The notes: generated by a model not told the origin, from the sequence alone. A stretch of 64,000 nt of DNA from Delphinus delphis (GCF_949987515.2 NC_082703.1:14284680-14348679), one strand, 5' to 3'; shown: positions 35,707-48,100, numbered from the stretch's first letter. A program made the numbers and translations.

Positions 35707-38189
35707 GAAAACAGAACCTCTCCACTGAGAATGGAGGCAGGGCCGGCTCTGTATGTTTCTCTCAGGTGAAGCTCAGCCAGCAAGCACATGGCTTTGCAGA
35801 GCCGATAGCAAAGCCCAAAGGTCTAGGAGGGAGGAGTTTTGCAAGGCGTCCAGCCCTGAGTCAGGTTGGGAAGGCCCTATGGACCATTGGCCTGAACTGT
35901 CCTTAACAACCCCTTCCCTTTTTGAGCCGGAAATTTGACAGGAAGCACTGGGAAACTGTGCGGTTATTTCGCTATCATGGGGTCTTGTGGAACGCGGGTA
36001 TCTTCCTTACTGGTTTAGACTAATGGGTCTAACCCACAGAAACCACATTCCTACTGCTGAGATTAGATTACATTGCCCTGGAGAAGGAAAAAAGAAAATT
36101 AAAAGTTGAGCGAATATCATGGTTTACCCTCTGTGTGTGCGGGGGGGAGAGGGGAGGTAAGGCTGTCACTTTCTCCTTTCTGCCGGGGCAACCTCTGTCA
36201 ATGGAGTGTTGAAATCCAGACAAACACTTTCATAAATAGTTCTCTCTTCCGGTGTTGCATTCATCTAACTGTAATATAGATAATTTTTTTAGATGAGTAT
36301 TTTCTGGAGTTCTGTCACTTCAGGGTAAGGTGTGAGCAACTTTCCATGCAAGTATGAGGGGCACTTGGAGCCCAGAGATTTCATTTTATGGATCTGGTCA
36401 CCATTCTTCGGATTCTTTTTCCAGTGGGGTGGGTGTGTGTCTGACAGCTTCGATCTTGCACACTTTAGCCACAAATCTGGTGCAGAAGTTTGCAGAGGCA
36501 AAGATATTTTATCATGACTTGGATCAGAAAGAATGCTGAGATCTTTTTCTAATCTTACACCGCTGCCTCCCACTGAAATGGAGGAATTTGCATAATTCTG
36601 GGGGCTACCTCCCCTCGGAGGCAAGGAATGTGGGCTGGAAAGGTGCCATTCCCAGGCTGTGGAGAGCTGGCACTGGCAGGCAGGCAGGGCTCCTGCTTTG
36701 TGAGTGCCACTTGAGTTTTCCACCGTCTTTTACTTAAAACAAATCGGATATAATTCCAAGCACAGAACCTCTCTAGACAGAGAGAATCCTTTCTGGCTTG
36801 ATGTAGTGATAGATTCTGTTTGCTGTGACTGAGAAACCAGTTTTAACAGGATGTGTAATGAGTCAGCGATGGAGAGGAGCTCAGGGCTTTATTCTGTTCT
36901 CATCTTCATTCTTTTTTCCTGAAAAACCTCTCCAGTCTGTGGTAGAAGTTGTACTCACCGTCAGAGAATTTCAGAGCTGAGGATGGGAGCAAGGAGAGTG
37001 CTCATGAACTGGGGAGGGGTTCTGGAAGCTTCCAGAACGTTGGTAATCCAGAGCCTACCAAAAGTCCCAGGGCTGGAGTGGGCCATCTGTGGCACAGGAG
37101 GGGAACCTCCGGCACCAAGTAACCATGACAAACGTGGGTCAGTTGCCTGTTGAGCAGGAGATGAGGCGTGGCTAACCCCAAGCGGCTGCTTTGCTAATCT
37201 GTAGGATGCCCCCCACCCCCCGCCCCCAGTCCTCAGATAGCCCAGCCCTGTGAGGAGCTGCAGGAAGGAGCTGAGCCCACACAGAACCAATTCCCAAGCT
37301 CTCGCCTTCCATCCCACCTGGGGCGTGGGAGCCTCTGCCTGCAGTAGAAGAGGGGGGCCAGGAACCCCAGGAAAGGACTTTCTCCTCGCCTCGGGGCAGG
37401 GGTATGGAGATTTGCCTTACTGAACACCAGAGCACCTCCTCCACTTTTTCCTCTTTCCACAATCTAGCAGCAGAGCCTAGAGCTCTCCGTGGCCTGGGAT
37501 TGTTGGAGAAAGAAAAACCCTTGCTCTCCTCTGCCCGTTGAAGCTTAGTGACCTCTTCTGGGAACTTGGCAGGGAATGAACCTGCAACTTGGGTGTAGCA
37601 GGAGGAGGAGAACCCAACTTGCAGTCATCTTGATGCGTGAATCCTAACAACGGTCACAAACTAAAAGACAAATACTTGTCTTTTATTTCAGAGAGTTCAT
37701 TTAGCTTAAAGATGATGCGGTGGGCTTCCTGGTTAACTTTGGAGGGAAAAGAGGCCAATATAGCTTCAGCTCTTGTTGAATAGGCACCCCTCTCTGTGAG
37801 TGTGGGAGACCAGAAAGAGAGCTCTTCCCACAGAGATTCTGGAATGATCTTTGGGGCTCCTGGCTCATTCCACCTGGTTAGTCCTGTTGACGGTATGGAC
37901 AGCATCAACCTCAGAGCCAGGTCTCACGGGAGGAAAGTGGAAAGCAGATCCCAGGGCCAAACCCTCCCTGTTTAATGAGAGTATGTTCACTGTAGATTCT
38001 TCAGGACGATTTTCTCCTGAACGCTCTCCTTTTGAGGAAGTTAGTTCATTTAAATGAGGAAAGAAGAGCAAAAGCAGCAAACAGATAATGGCAGCAACTC
38101 AGTATAAAGAATGAGGTGATGAGTGAGGTGATAATGAGGAGCTGCCAGCAAAATTGGCTTCTTTTTCTAGAACCCCCGAACTCTCTGTG

Positions 38190-38290
38190 TCTGTGGCCAA
38201 GTCTTAGTTGATGTCGCTGCCGTTCTTTTCCCATCTGTAAAATGGGGATGACAGCTACCTGATGGATGTTATTCAGGTTAACTAGTTAAA
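38190..38290 (+). repeat. MIR SINE, partial
   Basis: The phrase ttcccatctgtaaaatgggg is followed by atgacagctacctgatggat, the MIR 3' half. Confidence 0.55.
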
Positions 38291-39251
38291 ATCTGCAATC
38301 CTTCGAGTTCCCCCTCAATGGTGAATTTACTGAGTGAATTCTATGGTGCAAACTCTCAGCCTTCAGTTTTTACTGTCAGAGGCAACAAACTCTTTCAGCA
38401 AGCTCACTGCCTCCCCTTCAGGGGCCTCGTAGGGAAAATAACTGTGATCATCTCTTCCTTCTGTTGTAGCCTAACCAGCCCTAGACCACAGGGCTGTTGT
38501 GACCATGAATCTCTCTTTCGGTTTCCCCCTGGCCCTGCAGCTCTGGCTGTATTGATCTCACTGAGCCCTGGATTGAATGAGGCATACTAAGAAAGGGGGG
38601 CCGGGGAGGGCGAATTCCCAAGATGCCAGACCTCCCGACAAAGGTCCCTGGGGGGCAGCCGGCACCCCACCTCCCCCCTTGCTCACCACTTCTGTCTCCA
38701 TATCCTCACAAGTATGGGTTACAGTGCTGATTTCAGAGCCCAGGCCTGCCTCCCCACACACATCGTTCTTGGTTAAAAATTGTGGCTTGTCTTCCAGAAG
38801 CCACGATTTTTATCTGCTGTCCTACTTGGTAGTTCTTGTTTCTCTGGGGCAGAGTCCCAGGCTCGAGACCCCTAGCAGCAGGGGAGGCATGGGTCAGCCA
38901 CAAGCTTCTCATCGCCAGCCCTGTGCGGTTTCTCCCCGTTAACTGCCCCAAACCTCCAAGCACTCAGGAGTTTAGGGGACTGAAGTGTCTTTTACGCTCT
39001 CTACTCATGCAACAGAGCTGTGTTTAGCTTTTAGGGCTTTTCTAAGGCCACACCACTAGAAAGGGATTAAGAGCCTCATGACAAATGGGTGAGGGTCTCA
39101 GAATAAATAGAATATTCATCTTTACCTCTTTCTCCTCCTTTTCCCCTGCTCCCCGCTCTGCTCCCCAGTCACATCGTCAGACCCGAATTGATCATGCCCC
39201 CGTCCTCTGGCAGGGGAGATCTCTGATGAGGCAAGTGTTCTGCCTTTCCAG

Positions 39252-39671
39252 GAAGCCACCCTGTGAGCCCCATCCGCCTCCCCTGAGACCACGGCAGGGA
39301 GCCAGGCGCAAGATGAACCAGCGCCCCGCCTGCTGCTCAAGATGCACCAGACCATCCCAGTGAACCCCGAGAGCCCGAAAATGTCTGCGTGCAGCGACTT
39401 TGTGGAGCACATCTGGAAGCCCGGGTCCTGCAAAAACTGCTTCTGCCTGCGCACCGACCACCAGCCGGCACCTGGCCGCCCCCAGCCCCGAGCTGGCAGC
39501 CTGCCCCCTCCGCCTCGCCTGCCCCCCAGGCCCGAGAGCGGCCGCCCGGAAGATGAAGGCCTGAGCAGCTCGCCCTACTCCAAGCCCACCATTGCCGTGA
39601 AGCCCACCATGATGAGCTCCGACGCCTCCGATGGGTGGACAGAGGCTGGCGTGAGTGCCGACGTTGCGCAG
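39252..39671 (+). CDS. PRAG1: PRAG1 first coding exon: leader plus residues 1-110
   Basis: The exon follows a good acceptor (tgcctttccag|g at 39250-39251) and ends at a consensus donor (CAG|GTGAGG). The start codon is ATG at 39342, with A at -3. It begins MHQTIPVNPESPKM, which closely matches the recognised PRAG1 N terminus. Coding is 39342-39671, exactly 110 codons, so the intron is phase 0. Residues about 15-41 hold the conserved block MSACSDFVEHIW followed by CKNCFCLR, a Cys cluster typical of the PEAK/PRAG family N terminus. A Pro-rich run (about 50-70) and the conserved YSKPTIAVKPTMM follow. The protein is a cytoplasmic scaffold pseudokinase that links Src-family kinase/Csk signalling, Rnd2-RhoA signalling and cell shape. 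A second in-frame Met (residue 14, 39381) could be an alternative start. An out-of-frame ATG at 39313 lies just upstream. The rest of this protein is in the exons at 41697 and 62596. Confidence 0.93.
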
Positions 39672-39954
39672 GTGAGGCTGACTCAGCCCCGTGGTATTTT
39701 TGTGGTATTTTTACGAGGCTGCTCCTGTTGTAACACCGGTGACTGGCGGGCGGCCAAGGAGGGCTGTCCCAGCAGGACTCCTGCAGGGTGGCTTCCTGTT
39801 GGCTCACCCCAAAACTGCTCCTTCCCAACTACCGCCCTCTCTTTTCTCTCTGCCCTCCTTTCTCTCTGTCCCTTTAGGCTGAGAACCATCAATGCAGTCC
39901 CCCCAAGTTCATTTGAAGACTGTATCAGGGCACACCAGAATGAAGCTTTTTCTA

Positions 39955-40300
39955 AAAAGTTAAAAAAAATTTTTTTATTTAATGGATCATTTTAAATATA
40001 TACAAAAGTAGCAAGAATTGCTTAACGAATCCCATGCATCCACCACCCTGCCGCGTGAGGTTGAACAATCATCAACTCATGACCAATCTTGTTCCATCTC
40101 TACCCCTGCCCCGACCCTCCCTTCCCCACCTGGGGTTTTAAAGCAAACCCCACATACTGCATCATGTCCGTACGTCTTTAAAACATAAAGTCTTTATACA
40201 AAAATATCATTATCACACTTAAAAATGTCAGCAGTAATTCCATAATGTCATCCAACTCCCAGACAGTGTTCATATTTCCAATTTGGGAGCTTGGGTTTTT
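39955..40300. mobile_element. old L1-type fragment in PRAG1 intron 2
   Basis: The phrases atatacaaaagtagcaagaat, caatcatcaactcatgaccaa and tatcattatcacacttaaaaa, then cagacagtgttcatatttcc recur in old L1 regions. It begins close to an A-rich stretch near 39960. Confidence 0.5.
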
Positions 40301-41020
40301 CCAGCTCTGATCTAGGATTACTAAAGACAATTACATCCTTAGAGATTAGACCATTCCGCTCATCCCCCAGGTGACCCTGACCAAGGTGTGATTATTTAAA
40401 GGGCACATGGAGCCTGCTGCCTCTAGACATGTCTTCTGGGAATCTGCATTTCTAGGGCATATTCTAAGAACTTAACTAGTTTTCCTTAAAATATCATAGT
40501 GAGTGGGTCAGGAAGGGTGTGTGAGCGTCTGTGAGATCAGAGGTCAGTTGTAAATCAAGGGAGGCTTGACTAAGGTGAGCCATCTCCTGGGGCTGCATTC
40601 AGCTTCCTGTCCCCTTCAAAGCCGCCCCATTTTGCAGAAGCTGGTTACAACCATTCCCCAGGCCTTTCTCGATACCTTTGACCTTCACAGATGTAAACCA
40701 GGGACTCTTTCTGTTCTGAATCATCTTGGAAAGGAGCCAGAGGCTGACCCTGCCTTGAGACTGCTTTAAAACTGGGGATAGGGGAGACTAGAGGGGAAGG
40801 AGGAGGGGACAGTGATTTCAGTGATGGGAATGACCACCCCACATCGCTGTCTCTAGCTCGACTAGTCCAGCCACTTATGCAGCCTCGGCTGAGGTCACTG
40901 CCTGTAACTGGGAGAAAGAGCACAGCTCAGAGCGAAGCAAGGGAGCTGAGACCCAGCTCGGAGAGCGGCCCTCACCCTGCTGCCCTCCGACCCCACCACC
41001 ACCCACCCAAAGTGTCTTTT

Positions 41021-41248
41021 GGGTTTTTTTTGTTTTTTTTTGGAGGGGGGGGTTTTGCTGTACGTGGGCCTCTCACAGTTGTGGCCTCTCCCGTAGTGGA
41101 GCACAGGCTCTAGCCGCACAGGCTCTGCAGCCATGGCTCATGGGCCCAGCCGCTCCGTGGCATGTGGGATCTTCCCAGACCGGGGCACGAACCCGTGTCC
41201 CCTGCATCGGCAGGCGGACTCTCAACCACTGCGCCACTAGGGAAGCCC
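41021..41248 (-). mobile_element. CHR-2-type SINE in PRAG1 intron 2
   Basis: A T/G-rich tail is followed by gctgtacgtgggcctctcac and ends gcgccactagggaagccc. The duplication cccaaagtgt(c/t)ttt flanks it at 41006-41020 and 41249-41263. It is slightly more diverged than other copies. Confidence 0.87.
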
Positions 41249-41696
41249 CCCAAAGTGTTTTTAAAAGCTTTATGGCTTTGTTTTCTTTGTGCTGTGACAA
41301 TGTTATCAAAACACTAATGAACACAAAGCAAAAATTAAACAAAACCCCAAACTCTATTTTGAAGCCCTTGGGAGAACTTATCTCGTCCAGCAGTTTCGAG
41401 GGAGAAGGCAAAACGTTATTCTTTGGCGTTTTTCCCCCCCTACCTCACAGACCTAAGCCAAAAGAATTACAGACGGGGGTGAGGAGTGCAGGTTACGGGA
41501 AGCCCAGTGGCTCCACGGGCCCCCAGTGATGACAAGAAGGCTGTGGGGAGGTTAGAGGGTAGGCACGCTGCCCGCCTGCTTCATGGTGGCTCGGAAGACA
41601 GTTTACAGTGTCATGGCCCTGCCCTCTCACTTTCTCTCTCTTCCTTTTTTCTCTGACAAGGTCTAATGTAAGTCTTTTAACCTTGGGGCTGTGTAG

Positions 41697-43528
41697 GTCA
41701 TCTGGAGACGAGCCCCCGGCAAGCTCCCCCTCCCGAAGCAGGAAGATGTGCCGGTAGTTTACCTGGGCAGCTTCCGAGGCGTCCAGAAGCCTGCTGGGCC
41801 CTTGGCCCCGGCAGACGGGGGGCACCCTCGCTGCCCCCCTGCCTATGCCATGGTCGGCCTGCACAGCCTAGAGCCCCGGGGGGAACGGAGTGTCGCCTTC
41901 CACCCAGTGAGCCTCCCCGATGAGAAGCTTGGACGAGAAGATAAACCCACGATTCCCTACCAAGAGCTGACCTCCCCTCAGGAGAGCTTCCGCCAGAAAC
42001 TGGCTGCCTTTGCTGAGATGACCTCTGGCTGCCACAAGGGCCCCAGGCCCTACCCCTCTGCACAGCCCCTGCGGGAATCCCTGCCCTCGGAGGATGACAG
42101 CGATCAAAGGTGCTCGCCCTCAGGGGACAGCGAAGGGGGAGAATACTGCTCCATCCTGGACTGCTGCCCTGGGAGCCCAGGTGGTCAGGACGCCTCACAG
42201 GCTGAGGACTCCGGGCGCAGGCAGGGCTGCAGGGACTGCTCGCCGGCCTGCTGGGAGCAGGGGATGTGCTCGAAGCCAACCGAGGAGGAGAGGCGGGCTT
42301 TGAGCTTCCCCAGGGAGTGCCGCAGCCAGGGCCCGACAGAGAACCCACCCCGCCTGGGCCCCAAGAAGCAGTCCCTCACCTCGGAGGCTGCCAGCTCCTC
42401 GGATGGCCTCTCCTGCGGGAGTGCCAGTAGCCGCGCCAGCAGCCCCTTGGTCCCCCAGCACGAGAGTGATTCCTGCTCCCTCATGAAGGCACCTGGGCCG
42501 GGGAAGCAGCAGGACTCTGGCTGCCACGGGGTGGCCTCCAGCAGGTGCCTGGGGCTGACTGGGGAGCCCCAGGCCCCATCCCACCCCGGGGAGACTGCAC
42601 AGCCTGAACCCATCTATGCTGAGAGCACCAAGAGGAAGAAGGCTGTTCCAGTGCCTTCCAGGCCACAGGCCAAGGCAGAACAGGCGGCAGCTGCCCAGGG
42701 CCAGGGCCAGGTGAGGATGGCTAACACCTGGGCTCAGAAAACAACGTCTGGCTGGGGCCAGGACAGGGAAGGCCCAGAGGTGGCCCCCCAGGTGGCGGCC
42801 ACCATCACAGTCATGGCGGCCCACCCAGAAGAAGACCACTGGACAATCTACCTGAGCAGCCCTGACTCCTCGGTGGGGGTGCAGTGGCCTCGCGGGCCCC
42901 TGAGCCAGGCCCCTGAGGCAGGCGAAGGGGAGCCTTCGGCTGGGCAGGGGCTCAGCTCGAGGGAGAGCCGCCATCACGGTGCCAGTGAGAGCACGCCCAA
43001 GGGGAGGCCTGCCATCCCTCCCAAACTGTCCAAGAGTAGCCCCGCAGGGTCCCCGGTGTCCCCATCGGCCTCCCCCCAGCCCAGCCTCAGCGAAGGCAAC
43101 TCGGGTGTCACTGGGCCCCAGCCTCCATCCAGGGGCCCCGCTGACGCTGCTTCCTCCTGCCGGGCCAACGGTGTCCCTGCCAGCGACTCTGCCAGGGGCC
43201 CCCCGCCCGCCACTGCCACGTCAGCCTCGGACCAGAGGCGGCCCCGGTACCAGACCGGCGCCTGGAGCCGCCAGTGCCGGATAGAGGAAGAGGAGGAGGT
43301 GGAGCAGGACTTGCTGAGCCAAAGCTGGGGGAGAGGGGTGGACGGTGGCCCCATGGGCCCATGCAGCTCCTCCACCTGGCTCCGACCCCGCCCCACAGAC
43401 GGCGCCTCTGGGCCGAAGAGCAAAGCCGGGACCGGGATGAGCAAATCGGCCTCGTTTGCCTTTGAGTTCCCCAAGGACAAAAGTGGGATCGAGGCATTCT
43501 CGCCTCCTCCACCGCCTCCGAAGTCACG
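41697..43528 (+). CDS. PRAG1: PRAG1 second coding exon: residues 111-721 (scaffold region)
   Basis: The exon starts after gtgtag (AG at 41695-41696) with GTC ATC TGG, giving the PRAG1 junction Q|VIWRRAPGKLP. It stays open for 610 codons and ends CG|GTGAGT, splitting an Arg codon (phase 2). The region is Ser/Pro-rich and probably disordered, as in the family. Visible sites are Tyr260 in GEYCSILD (42144-42146), and Tyr417 in the EPIYA motif (42606-42620), which in mammalian Pragmin is the phosphotyrosine that binds the Csk SH2 domain. A basic KRKK follows the EPIYA motif. Further on are the PAIPPKLSKSSPAGSPVSPS stretch, an acidic EEEEEVEQ run near residues 634-641, SKSASFAFEFPKD, and six prolines at 713-718 before KSR, a likely SH3 ligand. 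GC content at third positions is high. Long antisense frames across the exon are shadows. No frameshift or internal stop is present, so the gene looks intact here. Confidence 0.95.
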
Positions 43529-44640
43529 GTGAGTACGGTTTTGTGTGTGCGCGTGCGACTCCGGGGCTCGTCTGGCAGGACCGAGGCCTCTTCCAGAAAC
43601 CTTGGTCTTTGCCACCTGTACCGAAGCCATCAGGCCCAGGCTCAGAGCCCTACCTCCGGGCACCAGTGTCGGCCCAAAGGCCCTCGTGCCTTTGTGTAAA
43701 TTTCTGTGACTTGGTGCTCAGCACACAAGCCTACAAGCAGTGCCCTGCTTGGGATTGGCTATTCGGAAGGCGTCTTTCCAAGAAGCAATGCCAAGCTGTC
43801 GCTCTTTCCTGGTGCCCGTCCTCTTATAATCTGGTACTCTTTTTTCTCTCCGTCCCTCTGAAGTGTCTTCAGCAGGCTTTTCCCTCCAAATCCTGAAATT
43901 CCCCGTTTATTTAAACGTGGAAAAGAAGGCTCCAGGAGGCTATGCTACAGAATCTCAAGAGGCAACGAGATGGGGAGGCCAAGGAGCAAGGGCTCCTGAA
44001 TTGGGACCATGATGGCGATTAGGCTTTGGAGCCAAAAGCAGAGTAGCAGGAGGTGCTGCACATGGTTTGGAACCCTCAGATGTGGGTTTTTAAAGAAAAA
44101 AATATATATGTAGTTTCATGGTAGCATGCTGAAACTGAAAACTCTCTCCACTGCTTCACTGCTCTCAAAGGCCCGAGTTTAAAGTCCGGTTTAAAGTCCC
44201 TCTCAAAGGCCCAAGAAAAACAAATGCCTTTTTTAAGGTATTGAGTTGTGCATGGAGTTCAAATTCTGGGGGGTAAAAATGGCCCTCTATTAGAGCAGAA
44301 CTGATTCCTATCAGGGAAAGGAGCAACCTGCTGTTTTTCAAAAGCTGACAGCCTTTCCGAACAGACTTTCCTTCAGTCGGGTCATCTCTGTTGGTTCTGT
44401 TTTAGCTCATGTGCCTCCAGGTTGATGTCAGAAGCGGGGAACTGACCGCAGGGGGAAGCGGCTGTGACACTTGACTTTGAACATCAAAGCATCACGGGCT
44501 GTGATGCGTTCTAACGTGGGCTTTTTCTGGCACTGCTACTTTATTCTGGTATCGAGTTGGGCGCCTGCTATGCGGAGTAGACAGCCATCCTCCAGATCGT
44601 AGGGCGACCGCAGGCTCTTGGGCTACAGTTTTCACTCCCT
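43529..44640. other. start of PRAG1 intron 3, no feature
   Basis: A local duplication of ctctcaaaggccc(g/a)ag lies at about 44161-44214. An open frame continuing past the donor (to 43896) in another phase is not supported as coding. Confidence 0.45.
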
Positions 44641-44649
44641 AAATGAATG

Positions 44650-44845
44650 AGGCAGCTCAGAAGAGCTCCCATTTATATGGCATTTACTATGGGCCAGGCA
44701 GGGAGCTAAGAGACTTAGACGTATTAACTCATTTGATGCTCAGAACAGCTCTAGGAAGGAGGAATTACCATCTACAGATGACGCAACAGAGATAGGAAGA
44801 GCTGAGTAACCTGCCAAGGTCACACGGCCATACGTGGCAGTCTGC
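44650..44845 (-). repeat. MIR SINE (reverse)
   Basis: The phrases tttactatgggccaggcagg, gtattaactcatttgatgct and accatctacagatgacgcaa, ending ccaaggtcacacggcc, are a clear reversed MIR. Confidence 0.75.
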
Positions 44846-44949
44846 TTCCAAAGTCTATGCTTCCAAACACCTAGGGCACATCAGCCGGCTTAGGGAGCAG
44901 GCAGGGCATGCGAGTAAAACGTGGGCATTGTATCTGTCTGCCTCAGGCC

Positions 44950-45130
44950 TGGGAAGGCTGGTGGAAAGCACTGGCTTTGGAGTCAGAAAATCGAGTTCAG
45001 GCTGTGCCTGTCTCACCTGCAGGTGGAGTGATCTTACGCAAGCCGCTCGCTGTGAACTCCACTCCAAGTCATTGTCCAAAATGGGCTAATAATAACAATA
45101 CATCTGCAGCACCCCGTTGTTGAAAGGCTC
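44950..45130 (+). repeat. MIR SINE
   Basis: The phrases ggaaagcactggctttggag, tcagaaaatcgagttcaggc and ccaaaatgggctaataataac follow the MIR order. This copy lies about 100 bp from the reversed MIR at 44650-44845. Confidence 0.65.
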
Positions 45131-48100
45131 TCTAGTGAGACGAGCAGAATCCAATGCAGAGATTAGTTATGTAGGCAAAAGCCGCCCCAAGCTGTTGACA
45201 GTGGCAGGGACACACACACCCTGTAGGAATGGGCCTGGCCCGATACCAGGAACACCACCTGAGCCTTGGGGAAGGAACTAAAACTTTCCTGGTGAGAATC
45301 ATAATGTTTGGAGAAACCCCGGTCACCCACTGTAACAATGTGACTCAGGTAGAATGTTCGTTAGCATCTGGGTTGATTGCGATCAAGTTTGGGGGCCAGT
45401 TTTTTATGACAAAACCACTGGATTATATAAAACATAAACCAGGTGGGAATCTCAGAGGTTCTAGGTGCCAGCTCTTAAAAAAAAGTTTTTATTTTCAGAA
45501 CTTTGGGGAGAAAAATCTAGGAAATAAAATTAGCGTAAGGGAACACAGAAAAAAGAAAAGAGCATCTGGTACCATTTAAAATAAATCAAACTAGTATATA
45601 TATATTCATTTGAGGAAGATTTTTCAAGCATTACCAACATTCTCTTTTGAATCATCACATCTCTCCCATGAGGAGATAAGAGGGCAGGCTCAGGACCATA
45701 AATTGACTTTTGTTTCTGGAACTCGGTACTGTACGTACTGAATTCCTTTGAGGAGGGTGTCAGGAACCCACAGCCTTCAAACCTAGCCGTGTGGTGGCAC
45801 ATCAGAGTATTGATGAGAATGCAGCCCACAGTTGATCCAGGACCGATACCAGCACCACATTGGTGACTATTGCAGGCTGATGTCAGTTTTCCAAGATGGA
45901 GAAATGCTGGAAGGTCTTTGAGCGACATCCCAGGTTAACTTAATTTCTTCACATGGGTCATCTGTTCAGTGGGTCCTGTTTCTAAGGATCAAGCTCACCT
46001 GTGAACAACGATACCTGCTGTCACGATGTGTACTATGTACACTCACAGCTCTAGAGACGGGGGCTGCTGCATGCAAGGTGGTGTTACTCTTTACTAACAC
46101 TTACTTAAGCAGATCCACCTACTTTCTTGGGCCATTATGGAAGAAGAAAGAATCATGCTCCTACGGTCCTGTTTTACAAAACTGACTCACTTGGCGGGAA
46201 AAAAAAAATAGATGTCGAGAGTGGCTTGGCTTTCCTGTGGTCTTGTTTTGAATGGTTGGCAGTAGCTTATCTGTCTGTTTTGAGATATCATCCTCTGTAA
46301 ACTCCCATTAGGGTTCCTGAGGAAACTCTTGCCGTAATGCCGTGTAGGACGAAGGCTCTCAATACTCATTTAATGCCTGAAAGCCATTTAGAGGTGTTTA
46401 AGTATATGCCCACCCCTCCTCCCGGGCAGGTAAGGGTCCTGGGTCCTTCTTTACCTGCTGCTGCCCAGGCAGCCTCCTACCTGTACAAGCTCACACCTAC
46501 TCAGCCTGACTGACCCCACTGAGTCTGGGTCACCCCTGCTCCACTTTAGAGCAGAGTTGGAAGGTGAGGGTCAACAAATATTGCTGGTTAGAAAATGAAA
46601 ACCTGCAGGAAGGAAGTGCGGACTTCTTAGTTTAAATGTCACGTTCAAGACTTAAGGCAGTTTAATGAGAGCAGCCAGTGCCTGGGGGAGTAATTAAGAT
46701 GCGAAAAAATCAAATTTATTTCTGCCTTTTATTTCCTTGTGGATGCAAACTGCGTTTTAAATGACTTATGGCTTTTGAATGACAAGGTCAGTTGAGGGAA
46801 AATCATCTGATTAGTGCAGAGCAGGCATTTCACAAAGAAACCCCAAATTAGGCTGGTAGACCTGAACTCAGAGGTGGAATTAGAGGACAACAGGTGACTG
46901 AGAAATAAGACAGGTTTATAGGGTTTTAGTTTCCAAATGGTCTGGCCCCAGGTGAGACTAATCAAAAGAAAGAAACGTTTCCCCAAGAAAGCGAGGGATG
47001 ACTTTGTTTTCAAGTTATCACTCATGCTTATTGTAATTTTAACCCAATAGTACTAAGTTCTCCTCCTCCTCTGCAGGGATTCTGGGGGCAGAGACTGAGT
47101 CTGTCCTGGACTTTCGTTCATTCCTAATTTCCCTCCCTCCCTCCCTTCCACGTGGCTTCTCAGCAGACAGGTGGTGATGGTGTCAAAGATAGAGGTCTTT
47201 TCTGCACACAGAAGTGGCCACGTTGCTATCCAGAGGAACCAAAACGACTTCATTGTGTGGTCTCTCAATCACATGATCTCTTAGCATGACCTTGAGGATG
47301 GGAGTCAGATGAGTGAGATGGGTCATTGTCTCCAGACCCCATATCCAATCTGATGAAACCTCCAAATGCTTTATTCCTGAAGCCCTTTCTACTGTAGTGG
47401 ATTACAATGGGATGGCAACAATTTACTAAGAAATCCCACACTCTTCATGTACAACAGGTTTTTCTGGGTGGCATTCTGAAGATCACAGTTTGTATTGGAA
47501 AGCACTGTATGTGCTTCAAGAATCTTCTCTATGTTTAGCCTTTTTGACAAAACTAAGTCAGCTGGAGGTCGAGTCGGTCCAGGGGAGACTGAATACTGGG
47601 CATACTTCAGGGGGAGAAATTGCCTTCCACACCCCGCCCCCCTCAACACACACACAAAGTTTGGCAAACAGAACAAAGCACGTGTATCAACAATACAAGT
47701 TTATACCCTGCTCCATGCCAGAGGGAAATTACTAGTTGGCCTCTTCCCATGAGTTTGTGGGTAGAACCTGACATGGGACATCTAGTGATGCTGAAGCAGG
47801 GAGAAATCAAATTGATTCCTATCTTCCTATTCTGTAATTTTTTTAAAAATCACTGATTTTCATATATATGAAATATTTACAATATTCTCTCCATTTTTGA
47901 GCAGGCATCCATGGTGAAGGTTAGGGATTAGAGATTCTTTATTTTATTCATCAGATATCTACTAATTGCCTACTTTCTGTTACACTTTGTGCAAGGTGCT
48001 AAAAAGCCAGTGACTGGGGTTCTGCCCCTTAAGGCCCCTGAGGGTTGAGTTGGTATGAATGAAATCGGCAGATGTGCAAAATGACCACGAAAGGTTCACT

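Larger units (their letters stand above)
39672..41696 (+). other. PRAG1: PRAG1 intron 2
   Basis: This phase-0 intron of 2,025 bases begins GTGAGG and ends TGTGTAG. It contains an old L1-like fragment (about 39955-40300) and a CHR-2 SINE in minus orientation (41021-41248). The pyrimidine tract directly before the used acceptor is weak. A much better tract lies at about 41625-41656, followed by an unused AG at 41659-41660. Confidence 0.85.

Noticed and set aside
39085..39363. 92-codon frame ending just after the PRAG1 ATG, as a separate gene
   Set aside because: Its left part is intron 1 sequence. Only the exonic part matters, as an upstream frame, and is reported as a finding.
41698..43663. 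Antisense frames of 123-260 codons opposite PRAG1 exon B
   Set aside because: They are shadows of a 610-codon GC-rich coding exon whose sense product is a recognised protein.
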